Shown one piece after another: positions 40,750 through 53,606 of a stretch of DNA of 64,000 bases. Source of the stretch: Aquabacterium sp. J223 (GTDB lineage: Bacteria > Pseudomonadota > Gammaproteobacteria > Burkholderiales > Burkholderiaceae_C); the NCBI RefSeq assembly GCF_024666615.1, contig NZ_CP088297.1, forward strand, positions 1,922,001-1,986,000, given 5' to 3'. The notes below the pieces were generated by a model that saw nothing but the letters and a program-made list of their open reading frames with translations, ran no database searches and was not told the origin of the DNA. The position numbers were made by a program, and so were the translations under genes. Every line of letters starts with the position of its first letter. The first letter of the stretch is position 1.

Positions 40750-40837
40750 GCGCGGGTGGCGAAATTGGTAGACGCACCAGGTTTAGGTCCTGACGCCAGC
40801 GATGGTGTGGGGGTTCGAGTCCCCCCCCCGCGCACCA
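40750..40837 (+). tRNA. tRNA-Leu (anticodon TAG)
   Basis: The cloverleaf is clear: acceptor GCGCGGG / CCCGCGC, D-arm TGGCGAAATTGGTAGACGCA, anticodon stem CCAGG around TTTAGGT (anticodon TAG), a long class II variable arm, T-loop TTCGAGT and encoded ACCA. One extra C is present: nine C follow the T-loop where the T-stem (5) and acceptor (3) need eight. A TAGAAT -10-like element overlaps the stop of the permease gene at 40720. Confidence 0.93.
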
Positions 40838-40865
40838 GCAGCAGTCAACTTCGAAGAGCCCTGTC

Positions 40866-42173
40866 ATGACGGTCAATGTGGAAACCCTGGACAAGCTGGA
40901 GCGCAAGATCACGCTCACCCTCTCGTCCGAGGACATCAACAAGGAAATCGAGTCGCGCCTGAAGCGTCTGTCGCGCACCGTCAAGGCCGACGGCTTCCGT
41001 CCCGGCAAGGTGCCGATGAGCGTGGTCAGCCAGCGCTACGGCTACTCGGTGCAATACGAGGTGGTCAACGACAAGGTCGGCCGTGCCTTTTCCGACGCCG
41101 CCACGCAGGCGCAGCTGCGCGTGGCCGGCCAGCCCACGATCACCCAGAAGGACGAGGCCGGCGACGGCCAGCTGGCCTTTGACGCGGTCTTCGAGGTCTA
41201 CCCCGAGGTGAAGATCGGTGACCTGGGCGCCGTCAGCGTGGAGCGCGTCACCGCGGAGGTGAGCGAGGAGGCGATCGACCGCACCGTCGAGATCCTGCGC
41301 AAGCAGCGCCGCACCTTCGCCCAGCGCCCGGCCGACGACGGCGCCGCCGAGGGCGACCGGGTGACCATCGACTTCGAGGGCAAGATCGACGGCGAGCCGT
41401 TCCAGGGCGGCAAGGCCGACGGCTTCCAGTTCCTGATCGGCGAAGGCCAGATGCTGGAGCAGTTCGACAAGGCCGTGCGCGGCATGAAGGTCGGCGAGAG
41501 CAAGACCTTCCCGCTGCAGTTCCCCGAGGACTACCAGGGCAAGGACGTCGCCGGCAAGGAAGCCGACTTCATGGTCACCATGAAGAAGATCGAGCAGCAG
41601 CAGCTGCCGGTGCTCGACGAGGCCTTCATCCAGTCGCTGGGCATCGCCGACGGCACGGTGGAATCGCTGCGCGCCGACGTCAAGCGCAACCTGGAGCGCG
41701 AGGTGAAGTTCCGCGTGCGCGCCCGCAACAAGCAGGCGGCGATGGAGGCCCTGCTCGGCGCGGCCGAGCTGGAGGTGCCCAAGGCGCTGGTCACCGCCGA
41801 GGTCGAGCGCATGACCGAAGGCGCCCGCGCCGAGCTGAAGCAGCGCGGCATCAAGGATGCCGACAGCGCGCCGATCCCGGCCGAGGTCTTCCAGCCGCAG
41901 GCCGAGCGCCGCGTTCGCCTGGGCCTGACCGTGGCCGAGCTGGTGCGCGCCAACAACCTGCAGGCCAAGCCGGACCAGCTGCAGGCCCACATCGAGGAGC
42001 TGGCGCAAAGCTACGAGAAGCCGGCCGAGGTGGTGCGCTGGTACCTGAGCGACCGCCAGCGCATGGCCGAGGTCGAGGCGGTGGTGATCGAGAACAACGT
42101 CGCCGACTTCGTGCTGGGCAAGGCCCAGGTCACCGAGAAGGCATTGCCCTTCGACGAGCTGATGCAGTCCTGA
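40866..42173 (+). CDS. tig: Trigger factor chaperone
   Basis: A 435-residue ribosome-bound chaperone and peptidyl-prolyl isomerase acting on nascent chains. The ribosome-docking signature is GFRPGKVPMSVVSQRYG. The FKBP-like isomerase domain lies at about residues 155-245 (DRVTIDFEGKIDGEPFQGG, LIGEGQMLEQFDKAVRGMKVGE). The C-terminal helical chaperone domain fills the remainder. ATG 40866 is 28 bases after tRNA-Leu. It is the first gene of the conserved tig-clpP-clpX-lon order. Confidence 0.97.
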   Translation: MTVNVETLDKLERKITLTLSSEDINKEIESRLKRLSRTVKADGFRPGKVPMSVVSQRYGYSVQYEVVNDKVGRAFSDAATQAQLRVAGQPTITQKDEAGDGQLAFDAVFEVYPEVKIGDLGAVSVERVTAEVSEEAIDRTVEILRKQRRTFAQRPADDGAAEGDRVTIDFEGKIDGEPFQGGKADGFQFLIGEGQMLEQFDKAVRGMKVGESKTFPLQFPEDYQGKDVAGKEADFMVTMKKIEQQQLPVLDEAFIQSLGIADGTVESLRADVKRNLEREVKFRVRARNKQAAMEALLGAAELEVPKALVTAEVERMTEGARAELKQRGIKDADSAPIPAEVFQPQAERRVRLGLTVAELVRANNLQAKPDQLQAHIEELAQSYEKPAEVVRWYLSDRQRMAEVEAVVIENNVADFVLGKAQVTEKALPFDELMQS

Positions 42174-42250
42174 CCGCACACCGGGGCGGGGGGCTTGAGA
42201 AGCGATAATCGGCCACCACCTCGGTTCGGTCGACATAGGACACACACCGC

Positions 42251-42859
42251 ATGAGCGCGCTGGAAACGCAGAACCTGGGCATGGTGCCCATCGTCATCGA
42301 GCAGTCGGGTCGGGGCGAACGGGCTTACGACATCTACAGCCGCCTGCTGCGCGAGCGGGTGATCTTCCTCGTCGGCCCGGTCAACGACGGCACCGCCAAC
42401 CTGGTGGTGGCGCAGCTGCTGTTCCTGGAGAGCGAGAACCCGGACAAGGACATCTCGCTCTACATCAACTCGCCGGGCGGCTCGGTGAGCGCGGGCATGT
42501 CGATCTTCGACACCATGCAGTTCATCAAGCCCGACGTGTCGACGCTGTGCATGGGCATGGCCGCCAGCATGGGCGCCTTCCTGCTCGCCGCGGGCACCAA
42601 GGGCAAGCGCTTCGCCCTGCCCAACAGCAAGATCATGATCCACCAGCCGCTCGGCGGCGCGCAGGGCCAGGCGACGGACATCGAGATCCACGCCCGCGAG
42701 ATCCTCAAGACCCGCGAGCAGCTCAACCGCATCCTGGCCGAGCGCACCGGCCAGCCGCTGGCCAAGATCCAGGCGGACACGGAGCGCGACTACTTCATGT
42801 CCGCGCCCGACGCCCGGGACTATGGCCTGATCGACCAGGTCCTGGAGAAGCGGCAGTAA
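42251..42859 (+). CDS. clpP: ATP-dependent Clp protease, proteolytic subunit
   Basis: A 202-residue serine protease subunit that forms the two-ring Clp barrel. The catalytic serine is Ser106 in [15 protein letters not shown] and the histidine is His131 in [15 protein letters not shown]; the aspartate is in [10 protein letters not shown] near residue 180. A short N-terminal propeptide precedes [23 protein letters not shown]. The cognate ATPase ClpX is encoded next. A GATAAT -10-like element lies at 42204 but no -35 fits. Confidence 0.97.
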   Translation: MSALETQNLGMVPIVIEQSGRGERAYDIYSRLLRERVIFLVGPVNDGTANLVVAQLLFLESENPDKDISLYINSPGGSVSAGMSIFDTMQFIKPDVSTLCMGMAASMGAFLLAAGTKGKRFALPNSKIMIHQPLGGAQGQATDIEIHAREILKTREQLNRILAERTGQPLAKIQADTERDYFMSAPDARDYGLIDQVLEKRQ

Positions 42860-42895
42860 CTGCCGTGCCGGGCGCCTCGGCGGCGCCCGGGGCGT

Positions 42896-42934
42896 CGGCG
42901 TGCCATTTGCAGCACGCCGATCAGGGCCTTTTTC
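42896..42934 (+). terminator. Hairpin between clpP and clpX
   Basis: A perfect 8-bp stem CGGCGTGC / GCACGCCG with an 8-base loop is followed after nine bases by TTTTT. A second GC-rich hairpin (42868-42890) precedes it. These may attenuate or end clpP transcription; the distance to the T-run weakens the call. Confidence 0.4.
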
Positions 42935-43053
42935 CGCCCCAGGGCGCCCGGAGCACTTGAACTATCATCGCTCCGAGCCGTCCCACGCGGGTACTGCGTT
43001 TCTCCATCCGCGCCGGGTTTTCCGCGCCCACTTCCCGCCACTTCCCGAGACCC

Positions 43054-44322
<1,269 letters not shown>

Positions 44323-44420
44323 TGCTCGTCCCGGCGGCAAGACCCCACGGGGACGCCGTCTGGCCGCACTTGCAAAGATTGCTCCCGTCCTTACCTGGGG
44401 CGAGAGAAAGAGAGGTTTGA

Positions 44421-46853
<2,433 letters not shown>

Positions 46854-46858
46854 CGACA

Positions 46859-46890
46859 GAGGGCCCTGCGGCTTGCAGGGCCCTCATCGT
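46859..46890 (+). terminator. Terminator after lon
   Basis: A perfect 11-bp stem GAGGGCCCTGC / GCAGGGCCCTC with a 5-base loop begins six bases after the lon stop. The following ATCGTT is only weakly T-rich. A TATAGT -10-like element for the tRNA genes follows at 46897. Confidence 0.6.
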
Positions 46891-46966
46891 TCGGTGTATA
46901 GTGCGAGCTTCGCTGAACGGCACACAACGCGCATCAACGCGTGGTGAACGGTCAACGAAGCGACCT

Positions 46967-47042
46967 GCGGGAATAGCTCAGTTGGTAGAGCGCAACCTTG
47001 CCAAGGTTGAGGTCGCGAGTTCGAGCCTCGTTTCCCGCTCCA
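46967..47042 (+). tRNA. tRNA-Gly (anticodon GCC)
   Basis: A complete 76-base cloverleaf: acceptor GCGGGAA / TTCCCGC, D-arm TAGCTCAGTTGGTAGAGC, anticodon loop TTGCCAA (GCC) on a 5-bp stem, T-loop TTCGAGC and encoded TCCA. It is the first of a Gly-Cys-Leu group between lon and murI. Confidence 0.97.
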
Positions 47043-47050
47043 GGATTGAT

Positions 47051-47080
47051 GAAAAAGGGAAGCGCCAGCTTCCCTTTTTC
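47051..47080 (+). terminator. Rho-independent terminator after tRNA-Gly
   Basis: A 13-bp stem GAAAAAGGGAAGC / GCTTCCCTTTTTC with a GCCA loop carries its T-run in the 3' arm. The symmetric A and T runs allow it to work in both directions. Confidence 0.85.
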
Positions 47081-47166
47081 GCAAGGGCCTGCGTTGCGAC
47101 GGACAATGCGCCGTTGCGCACAATGGCCCGGCCGGGCTGCCATGTGGCCCGGGTGGTCGCACCCCA

Positions 47167-47240
47167 GGCGCGGTAGCAAAGCGGTTATGCAGTGGATTGC
47201 AAATCCTCCTAGGTCGGTTCGACTCCGGCCCGCGCCTCCA
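47167..47240 (+). tRNA. tRNA-Cys (anticodon GCA)
   Basis: A complete 74-base cloverleaf: acceptor GGCGCGG / CCGCGCC, D-arm TAGCAAAGCGGTTATGC, anticodon loop TTGCAAA (GCA), T-loop TTCGACT and encoded TCCA. It must have its own promoter or depend on readthrough, since a strong terminator lies between it and tRNA-Gly. Confidence 0.96.
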
Positions 47241-47334
47241 GTCCCTTCCCCCTCCTGCTTCCGCTGAGGCCGCACGGGCCGCTCACCTCCCGGTGGTGTC
47301 GGCGCTGGCTCGAAGGAGCGATGCCTTCGCGCAC

Positions 47335-47425
47335 TGGTGCCCGGGACCGGGTTCGAACCGGTATGCCCCCTTTCGAAGGCGGCGGAGTTTAAGTCCGCTG
47401 CGTCTGCCTGTTTCGCCACCCGGGC
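47335..47425 (-). tRNA. tRNA-Leu (anticodon TAA)
   Basis: On the minus strand a complete class II tRNA: acceptor GCCCGGG / CCCGGGC, D-arm TGGCGAAACAGGCAGACGCA, anticodon loop CTTAAAC (TAA) on a GCGGA/TCCGC stem, long variable arm, T-loop TTCGAAC and encoded ACCA. It faces the Gly and Cys tRNA genes and lies just downstream of murI on the same strand. Confidence 0.96.
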
Positions 47426-47448
47426 GGGCCGTCGGATTATGGTGGCCG

Positions 47449-48270
<822 letters not shown>

Positions 48271-48290
48271 GGGGCCGGCAGTCTAGTGGC

Positions 48291-48336
48291 TTGATCCGCA
48301 GGCGATGGCTGTGCTTAAAATAGCACGATCGTTCGT
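48291..48336 (+). promoter_or_regulatory. etfBA promoter with operator-like inverted repeat
   Basis: TTGATC (48291-48296) and TTAAAA/TAAAAT (48315-48321), with a TGC extended element, form a probable promoter with an 18 to 19-base spacer. Directly after the -10 lies ACGATCGT (48325-48332), which also forms ACGA-N4-TCGT with the next bases (48325-48336). Such repeats at a start site suggest a repressor, perhaps of the TetR type that controls fatty-acid or amino-acid degradation genes; the regulator is not identified. Confidence 0.45.
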
Positions 48337-48452
48337 TTCATTTCGCTTCGGTATGGGGCGGGCGCCGGCGTCCCACGCAGGCGGTGGGAGCGCACAGTCG
48401 GCTCTCTAGAATGACCGCGATTCCTTTCCAGACAACACAGGAGCTAGGCGCC

Positions 48453-49202
48453 ATGAAGGTTCTCGTCCCCGTCAAGCGGGTGGTCGACTACAACGTCAAA
48501 GTCCGGGTCAAGAGCGATGGCAGCGGCGTCGACATCGCCAACGTCAAGATGAGCATGAACCCGTTCGACGAGATCGCCGTCGAAGAGGCGGTGCGCCTGA
48601 AGGAGAAGGGCGTGGTAACCGAGATCGTCGCCGTCTCCTGTGGCGTCACCCAGTGCCAGGAGACCCTGCGCACCGCCATGGCCATCGGCGCCGACCGCGC
48701 CATCCTGGTCGAGACCACCGAGGAGCTGCAGCCGCTGGCGGTGGCCAAGCTGCTCAAGGCGTTGGCCGACAAGGAGCAGCCGCAGCTCGTCATCCTCGGC
48801 AAGCAGGCCATCGACGACGACTGCAACCAGACCGGGCAGATGCTGGCCGCGCTGGCCGGCTGGCCGCAAGGCACCTTCGCCAGCAAGGTCGAGGTGGCCG
48901 ACGGGCAGGCCAAGGTCACGCGCGAGGTCGACGGCGGCCTGGAGACGGTGCAGCTCAAGCTGCCCGCCGTCGTCACCACCGACCTGCGGCTGAACGAGCC
49001 GCGCTACGTCACCCTGCCCAACATCATGAAGGCCAAGAAGAAGCCGCTGGAGGTGGTCAAGCCGGCCGACCTCGGCGTCGACGTCGCGCCGCGCATCAAG
49101 ACCCTGAAGGTCAGCGAGCCGCCCAAGCGCTCGGCCGGCGTCAAGGTGCCCGATGTCGCCGCGCTCGTCGCGAAACTCAAGACCGAAGCGAAGGTGATCT
49201 GA
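48453..49202 (+). CDS. etfB: Electron transfer flavoprotein, beta subunit
   Basis: A 249-residue ETF beta subunit that binds AMP and, with EtfA, carries electrons from acyl-CoA dehydrogenases to ETF-quinone oxidoreductase. Start [19 protein letters not shown] is typical. The ETF-beta signature region is seen in [22 protein letters not shown] and [32 protein letters not shown]. The C-terminal [20 protein letters not shown] contains the recognition loop for partner dehydrogenases. ATG 48453 follows AGGAG. etfA starts two bases after the stop. Confidence 0.96.
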   Translation: MKVLVPVKRVVDYNVKVRVKSDGSGVDIANVKMSMNPFDEIAVEEAVRLKEKGVVTEIVAVSCGVTQCQETLRTAMAIGADRAILVETTEELQPLAVAKLLKALADKEQPQLVILGKQAIDDDCNQTGQMLAALAGWPQGTFASKVEVADGQAKVTREVDGGLETVQLKLPAVVTTDLRLNEPRYVTLPNIMKAKKKPLEVVKPADLGVDVAPRIKTLKVSEPPKRSAGVKVPDVAALVAKLKTEAKVI

Positions 49203-49204
49203 CC

Positions 49205-50137
49205 ATGGCCGTCCTCGTCATTGCCGAACACGACAACGCGTCCCTCAAGGGCGCGACCCTCAACACCGTCACCGCCGCCGCGCAGATGGGCGGCGAGGTG
49301 CACGTGCTCATCGCCGGCCACAACGCGCAGGGCGCCGCGCAGGCGGCGGCCGCGGTGGCCGGTGTCGCCAAGGTCCTCCACGCCGAGGGCGCGGGCTTCG
49401 AGCACGGCCTGGCCGAGAACGTCGCCGCGCAGGTGCTGAAGCTGGCGGGCGGCTACAGCCACCTCGTCTTCCCCGCCACCGCCAGCGGCAAGAACATCGC
49501 CCCGCGGGTGGCCGCGGCGCTGGACGTGGGCCAGGTCAGCGACATCACCAAGGTCGTCAGCCCCGACACCTTCGAGCGGCCGATCTACGCCGGCAACGCC
49601 ATCGCCACGGTGCAGGCCACCGACGCGGTGAAGGTGATCACCGTGCGCACCACCGGCTTCGACCCGGCGCCGGCCAGCGGCGGCAGCGCCGCGGTGGCGT
49701 CCGCCGACGCCCCGGCGGCCAGCGACAGCGCCACCTTCGTCGGCAGCGAGATCGCCAAGAGCGATCGCCCCGAGCTGACGGCGGCCAAGGTCATCGTCTC
49801 CGGCGGCCGGGCGCTGGGCTCCAGCGACAAGTTCAACGAGGTGCTGACCCCGCTGGCCGACAAGCTGGGCGCGGCGCTCGGCGCCAGCCGTGCCGCGGTG
49901 GACGCCGGCTACGCACCCAACGATTGGCAGGTGGGGCAGACAGGCAAGATCGTCGCGCCGCAGCTGTACGTGGCCGTGGGCATCAGCGGCGCCATCCAGC
50001 ACCTGGCCGGCATGAAGGACTCCAAGGTCATCGTGGCGATCAACAAGGACGCGGAGGCGCCGATCTTCAGCGTCGCCGACTACGGCCTCGAGGCGGACCT
50101 GTTCACCGCGGTGCCGGAGCTGATCAAGGCGCTGTAA
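49205..50137 (+). CDS. etfA: Electron transfer flavoprotein, alpha subunit
   Basis: A 310-residue ETF alpha subunit carrying FAD. The C-terminal FAD domain reads [41 protein letters not shown], then [47 protein letters not shown], the classical ETF-alpha signature. The N-terminal domain shares the adenine-binding fold with EtfB. An Ala/Ser-rich linker lies near residues 155-178. It is followed by a terminator and then by an acyl-CoA dehydrogenase gene, its probable electron donor. Confidence 0.96.
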   Translation: MAVLVIAEHDNASLKGATLNTVTAAAQMGGEVHVLIAGHNAQGAAQAAAAVAGVAKVLHAEGAGFEHGLAENVAAQVLKLAGGYSHLVFPATASGKNIAPRVAAALDVGQVSDITKVVSPDTFERPIYAGNAIATVQATDAVKVITVRTTGFDPAPASGGSAAVASADAPAASDSATFVGSEIAKSDRPELTAAKVIVSGGRALGSSDKFNEVLTPLADKLGAALGASRAAVDAGYAPNDWQVGQTGKIVAPQLYVAVGISGAIQHLAGMKDSKVIVAINKDAEAPIFSVADYGLEADLFTAVPELIKAL

Positions 50138-50156
50138 GGCGTCGCCTCGGCTGTGG

Positions 50157-50184
50157 AAGGGCGCCCGTTCACGGCGCCCTTTTT
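50157..50184 (+). terminator. Rho-independent terminator after etfA
   Basis: A 9-bp stem AAGGGCGCC / GGCGCCCTT with a 7-base loop is followed by TTTCG, 19 bases past the etfA stop. Confidence 0.8.
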
Positions 50185-50217
50185 CGTCTCCCCGCCGTTT
50201 GCCATGAAGGAGCGCTC

Positions 50218-52008
50218 ATGACCTATCGCGCACCCGTCCGGGACCTGCTGTTCGGCATCGCCGAGCTGGCCGACATCGCCGCCATCGCCGCGCTGCCCGG
50301 CCACGAGGACGCCGGCCTCGACACGGCCCAGGCCGTGGTCGAGGAATGCGCGCGCTTCAGCGAAGAGGTGCTGGCGCCGCTCAACCGCCTCGGCGACCAG
50401 CAGCCCAGCCGCTGGCACGACGGCCAGGTCAGCACCACGCCGGGTTTCAAGCAGGCCTTCCGCCAGTACGTCGAAGGCGGCTGGCAGGGCGTGCAGCACC
50501 CGGTGGCGCACGGTGGCCAGGGCCTGCCCAAGCTGCTGCACGCCGCCTGCACCGAGATCGTGAACGCCGCCAACCTGAGCTTCGCGCTGTGCCCGCTGCT
50601 CACCGACGGCGCCATCGAGGCGCTGATGGTGGCCGGCAGCGCCGAGCAGCAGGCGCTCTACATCCCCCGGCTGATCGACGGCACCTGGACCGGCACGATG
50701 AACCTCACCGAGCCGCAGGCCGGCTCGGACCTCGCCCAGGTGCGCACCCGCGCCGAGCCGCAGCCCGACGGCAGCTACCGCCTCTTCGGCACCAAGATCT
50801 ACATCACCTACGGCGAGCACGACCTGGCCGAGAACATCGTGCACATGGTGCTGGCCCGCATCCCCGGCGCGCCGGAAGGGGTGAAGGGCATCTCGCTGTT
50901 CCTGGTGCCCAAGTTCCTCGTCAATGCCGACGGCTCGCTCGGCCAACGCAACGACGTGCAGTGCGTCAGCCTGGAGCACAAGCTGGGCATCAAGGCCAGC
51001 CCGACGGCGGTGCTGCAGTACGGCGACCGTGAGGGCGCCCTCGGCTGGCTGGTGGGCCAGGAGAACCGCGGCCTGGAGGCCATGTTCATCATGATGAACG
51101 CAGCCCGCTTCAGCGTGGGCGTGCAGGGCATCGGCATCACCGAGCGGGCCTACCAGCAGGCGGCCGCCTATGCGCGCGAGCGGGTGCAGTCGCGGCCGGT
51201 GGACGGCTCGGTGGCCGGGCCGGCGCCCATCGTCCACCACCCCGACGTGCGGCGCATGCTGCTCACCCAGCGCGCCCTGGCCGAGGGCACCCGGGCCATG
51301 GCGCTGGTGGCGGCCGCGGCGCACGACGTCGCGCACGCCCACCCCGACGAGGCGGTGCGCCGCAAACAGCAGGCCGTCTACGAGTTCCTCGTGCCGCTGG
51401 TCAAGGGCTTCTCCACCGAGATGGGCCTGGAAGCCACCAGCCTGGCCGTGCAGGTGCACGGCGGCATGGGCTTCATCGAGGAGACCGGCGTGGCGCAGCA
51501 CTACCGCGACGCCAAGATCCTCACCATCTACGAGGGCACCACCGCCATCCAGGCCAACGACCTGGTCGGCCGCAAGACGGTGCGCGACGGCGGCCGTGTC
51601 GCCAAGGCGATTGCCGCGCGCATCGCCGAGACTGAAGCTGCGCTGCGCGACGGCGGCAGCGGCCACGCGGTCGCCTTCGGGCGGCGCCTGTCGCAGGCCC
51701 GGCAGGCCTTCGAACAGGTGGTGGACTTCATGCTTCGCAACGCCAAGGACGATCCCAACGCCGCCTACGCCGGCTCGGTGCCCTACCTGCTGCTCGCCGG
51801 CAACCTGGTCGCCGGCTGGCAGATGGGCCGGGCGCTGCTGGTCGCCGAACGGCGGCTGGGCGAAGGTCGGGACGTCGAGTTCATGCGGGCGAAGGTGGCC
51901 ACCGCCCGCTTCTACGGCGACCACCTGCTGCCCCGCTGCGGCGCCTGGCGCGACGCCATCGTCGACGGCGCCGAGGCCATCGCCGCCATGCCGCTCGACG
52001 CCTTCTGA
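50218..52008 (+). CDS. Acyl-CoA dehydrogenase, long form with C-terminal extension
   Basis: A 596-residue FAD enzyme of the acyl-CoA dehydrogenase superfamily, longer than the 380-residue core because of an N-terminal helix and a C-terminal AcdC-like domain (from about residue 470). The flavin/substrate region is [21 protein letters not shown] followed by [13 protein letters not shown]; the catalytic glutamate is in [19 protein letters not shown] 50218 follows AAGGAG. Proteins of this size act on medium or long acyl-CoA, or in the DmdC-type step of sulphur compound breakdown; the exact substrate is not clear. Its position after etfBA suggests direct electron transfer. Confidence 0.9.
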   Translation: MTYRAPVRDLLFGIAELADIAAIAALPGHEDAGLDTAQAVVEECARFSEEVLAPLNRLGDQQPSRWHDGQVSTTPGFKQAFRQYVEGGWQGVQHPVAHGGQGLPKLLHAACTEIVNAANLSFALCPLLTDGAIEALMVAGSAEQQALYIPRLIDGTWTGTMNLTEPQAGSDLAQVRTRAEPQPDGSYRLFGTKIYITYGEHDLAENIVHMVLARIPGAPEGVKGISLFLVPKFLVNADGSLGQRNDVQCVSLEHKLGIKASPTAVLQYGDREGALGWLVGQENRGLEAMFIMMNAARFSVGVQGIGITERAYQQAAAYARERVQSRPVDGSVAGPAPIVHHPDVRRMLLTQRALAEGTRAMALVAAAAHDVAHAHPDEAVRRKQQAVYEFLVPLVKGFSTEMGLEATSLAVQVHGGMGFIEETGVAQHYRDAKILTIYEGTTAIQANDLVGRKTVRDGGRVAKAIAARIAETEAALRDGGSGHAVAFGRRLSQARQAFEQVVDFMLRNAKDDPNAAYAGSVPYLLLAGNLVAGWQMGRALLVAERRLGEGRDVEFMRAKVATARFYGDHLLPRCGAWRDAIVDGAEAIAAMPLDAF

Positions 52009-52032
52009 CCGAAGAAACCTCCGGAGACCGCC

Positions 52033-52986
52033 TTGACCCTGCCCGCCTCCCTGCAGCGCCTGCAACTGCCCGCCATCGGCTCGCCGCTGTTCATCATCAG
52101 CAACCCGAAGCTGGTGATCGCCCAGTGCACCAGCGGTGTCGTCGGCTCGATGCCGGCGCTCAACGCCCGACCCGCCGAGCAGCTCGACGAATGGCTGGCC
52201 GAGATCACCGAGACGCTGGCGGCGTGGGACCGGGCGCACCCGCAGTCGCCGTCCGCGCCCTTCGCCATCAACCAGATCGTGCACAAGAGCAACGACCGGC
52301 TCGAACACGACATGGCGCTGTGCGAGAAGTACAAGGTGCCGGTGGTGATCACGTCGCTGGGCGCGCGCACCGAGGTCAACGACGCGGTGCACCGCTGGGG
52401 CGGCATCGTGCTGCACGACATCATCAACGACACCTTCGCCCGCAAGGCGGTGGACAAGGGCGCCGACGGCCTGATCGCGGTGGCGGCCGGCGCGGGCGGC
52501 CATGCCGGCACGCTGTCGCCCTTCGCCCTGGTGCAGGAGATCCGGCGCTGGTTCGACGGGCCGGTGGCGCTGTCCGGCGCCATCGCCACCGGTGGCGCCA
52601 TCCTCGCCGCGCAGGCCATGGGGGCGGACCTGGCCTACATCGGCTCGGCCTTCATCGCCACGCACGAGGCCCGGGCCACCGAGGCCTACAAGCAGATGAT
52701 CGTCGACAGCCGGGCAGGGGACATCGTCTACTCCAACCTCTTCACCGGCGTGCACGGCAACTACCTGCGCGGCTCCATCGTCAACGCCGGGCTGGACCCC
52801 GACCGGTTGCCGCAGAGCGACCCGAGCAAGATGGACTTCGGCGGCGCCGGCGCCAAGAAGGCCTGGAAGGACATCTGGGGCTCCGGCCAGGGCATCGGCG
52901 TCGTCGACGGCGTCGTGCCGGCGGCCGAGCTGGTGGCCCGGCTCAAGCGCGAGTACGCCGAGGCGCGGGCGCGCTTGCTGGGCTGA
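52033..52986 (+). CDS. Nitronate monooxygenase-family flavoprotein
   Basis: A 317-residue TIM-barrel FMN protein of the nitronate monooxygenase (2-nitropropane dioxygenase) family. Motifs include IGSPLFIISNPKLVIAQCTSGVVGSMPALNAR, the glycine loop VAAGAGGHAGTLSPFALV, and GPVALSGAIATGGAILAAQAMGADLAYIGSAFIAT for phosphate binding. The start is TTG 52033, 24 bases after the acyl-CoA dehydrogenase, with GGAG upstream; the resulting N-terminus is of normal length. Many members detoxify propionate-3-nitronate, and some act as enoyl reductases. Position next to acyl-CoA metabolism suggests a role there, but this is inference. Confidence 0.88.
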   Translation: MTLPASLQRLQLPAIGSPLFIISNPKLVIAQCTSGVVGSMPALNARPAEQLDEWLAEITETLAAWDRAHPQSPSAPFAINQIVHKSNDRLEHDMALCEKYKVPVVITSLGARTEVNDAVHRWGGIVLHDIINDTFARKAVDKGADGLIAVAAGAGGHAGTLSPFALVQEIRRWFDGPVALSGAIATGGAILAAQAMGADLAYIGSAFIATHEARATEAYKQMIVDSRAGDIVYSNLFTGVHGNYLRGSIVNAGLDPDRLPQSDPSKMDFGGAGAKKAWKDIWGSGQGIGVVDGVVPAAELVARLKREYAEARARLLG

Positions 52987-53014
52987 GCCGGCGCCGGAGA
53001 GCGCCATCGGCGGG

Positions 53015-53329
53015 TCAGCCGGCGACGTCGACCGTGCAGTCCGAATCGCAGCCGCGGCCGGCGGCGATCAGCCGGCGGGCGTAGGCCCGGGCGGCGCGCC
53101 GCAGCAGGCCAGTCCTGGGCGACACGGCCAGCAGCCCACAGCGGTACAGGCCGCCGAGCGCGTCCCAGCGCAGCAGCCGGCATGCGCCGCGGCGGCGGCC
53201 GCTGAGCAGCACGCCCACCGGGCAAGGCTCCACGCTGCAGCACACCCCGCAGCCGTTGCAGGCGGCGCCGGGCGCCGGCTTGGGCGGCGCCAGCGGCTGA
53301 AGGTGGATGACCAGCGGTTCGGCGGGCAT
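53015..53329 (-). CDS. YkgJ-type cysteine-cluster protein
   Basis: A 104-residue protein with a zinc- or iron-binding cysteine cluster, CNGCGVCCSVEPCPVG, near residue 23 and further cysteines at ACRLLRWD, YRCGLL and GCDSDCTVD. This matches the YkgJ/UPF0153 group, whose function is unknown. ATG 53329 gives MPAEPLVIHLQPL; an upstream start would add a Pro/Arg-rich extension that looks untranslated. It diverges from sucA, whose long leader lies in between. Confidence 0.78.
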   Translation of the reverse strand: MPAEPLVIHLQPLAPPKPAPGAACNGCGVCCSVEPCPVGVLLSGRRRGACRLLRWDALGGLYRCGLLAVSPRTGLLRRAARAYARRLIAAGRGCDSDCTVDVAG

Positions 53330-53544
53330 GGGTGGCCGAGTCTGCCCGTGGCGCCGGGGCGACGGCCCGGCGAAGACGGCCGCTTTCCAATGCAGTTTCC
53401 GCCGATGGGGCCAGGGCAAGGGTGATAGAGTGCCCTCCCGTCGTGCCGCACATGCGCGGTGCACGAACGCTTCTTTGGTCCTTCCCCGTCCCCTTGCTGG
53501 TGTTGTTCAGCAAGGCGGGTCGCAATCCGCCAACCGGTCGAGCC

Positions 53545-53606
53545 GGGTCGCGGAAGGTGTGAAACCCATCGGAGCCCTGGAAACCAGGGCGAAAGGTGAG
53601 CGAGAC
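53545..53606 (+). ncRNA. Candidate sucA RNA motif (5' leader of sucA)
   Basis: The last 60 bases before sucA hold a perfect 7-bp hairpin GCCCTGG-AAA-CCAGGGC (53574-53590), directly followed by the ribosome binding region GAAAGGTGAGCGAG. Earlier elements (GGAAGGTGTGAAACCC, 53552-53567) could pair around it. The sucA RNA motif described for Burkholderiales is a conserved structure in exactly this position that overlaps the ribosome binding site and is presumed to regulate translation. The match is by position and overall form only. Confidence 0.5.

Noticed and set aside
42956-42990. CTTGAA resembling a sigma-32 -35 upstream of clpX
   Set aside because: No CCCCAT-like -10 at 11-16 bases; the nearest C-rich match is about 19 bases away.
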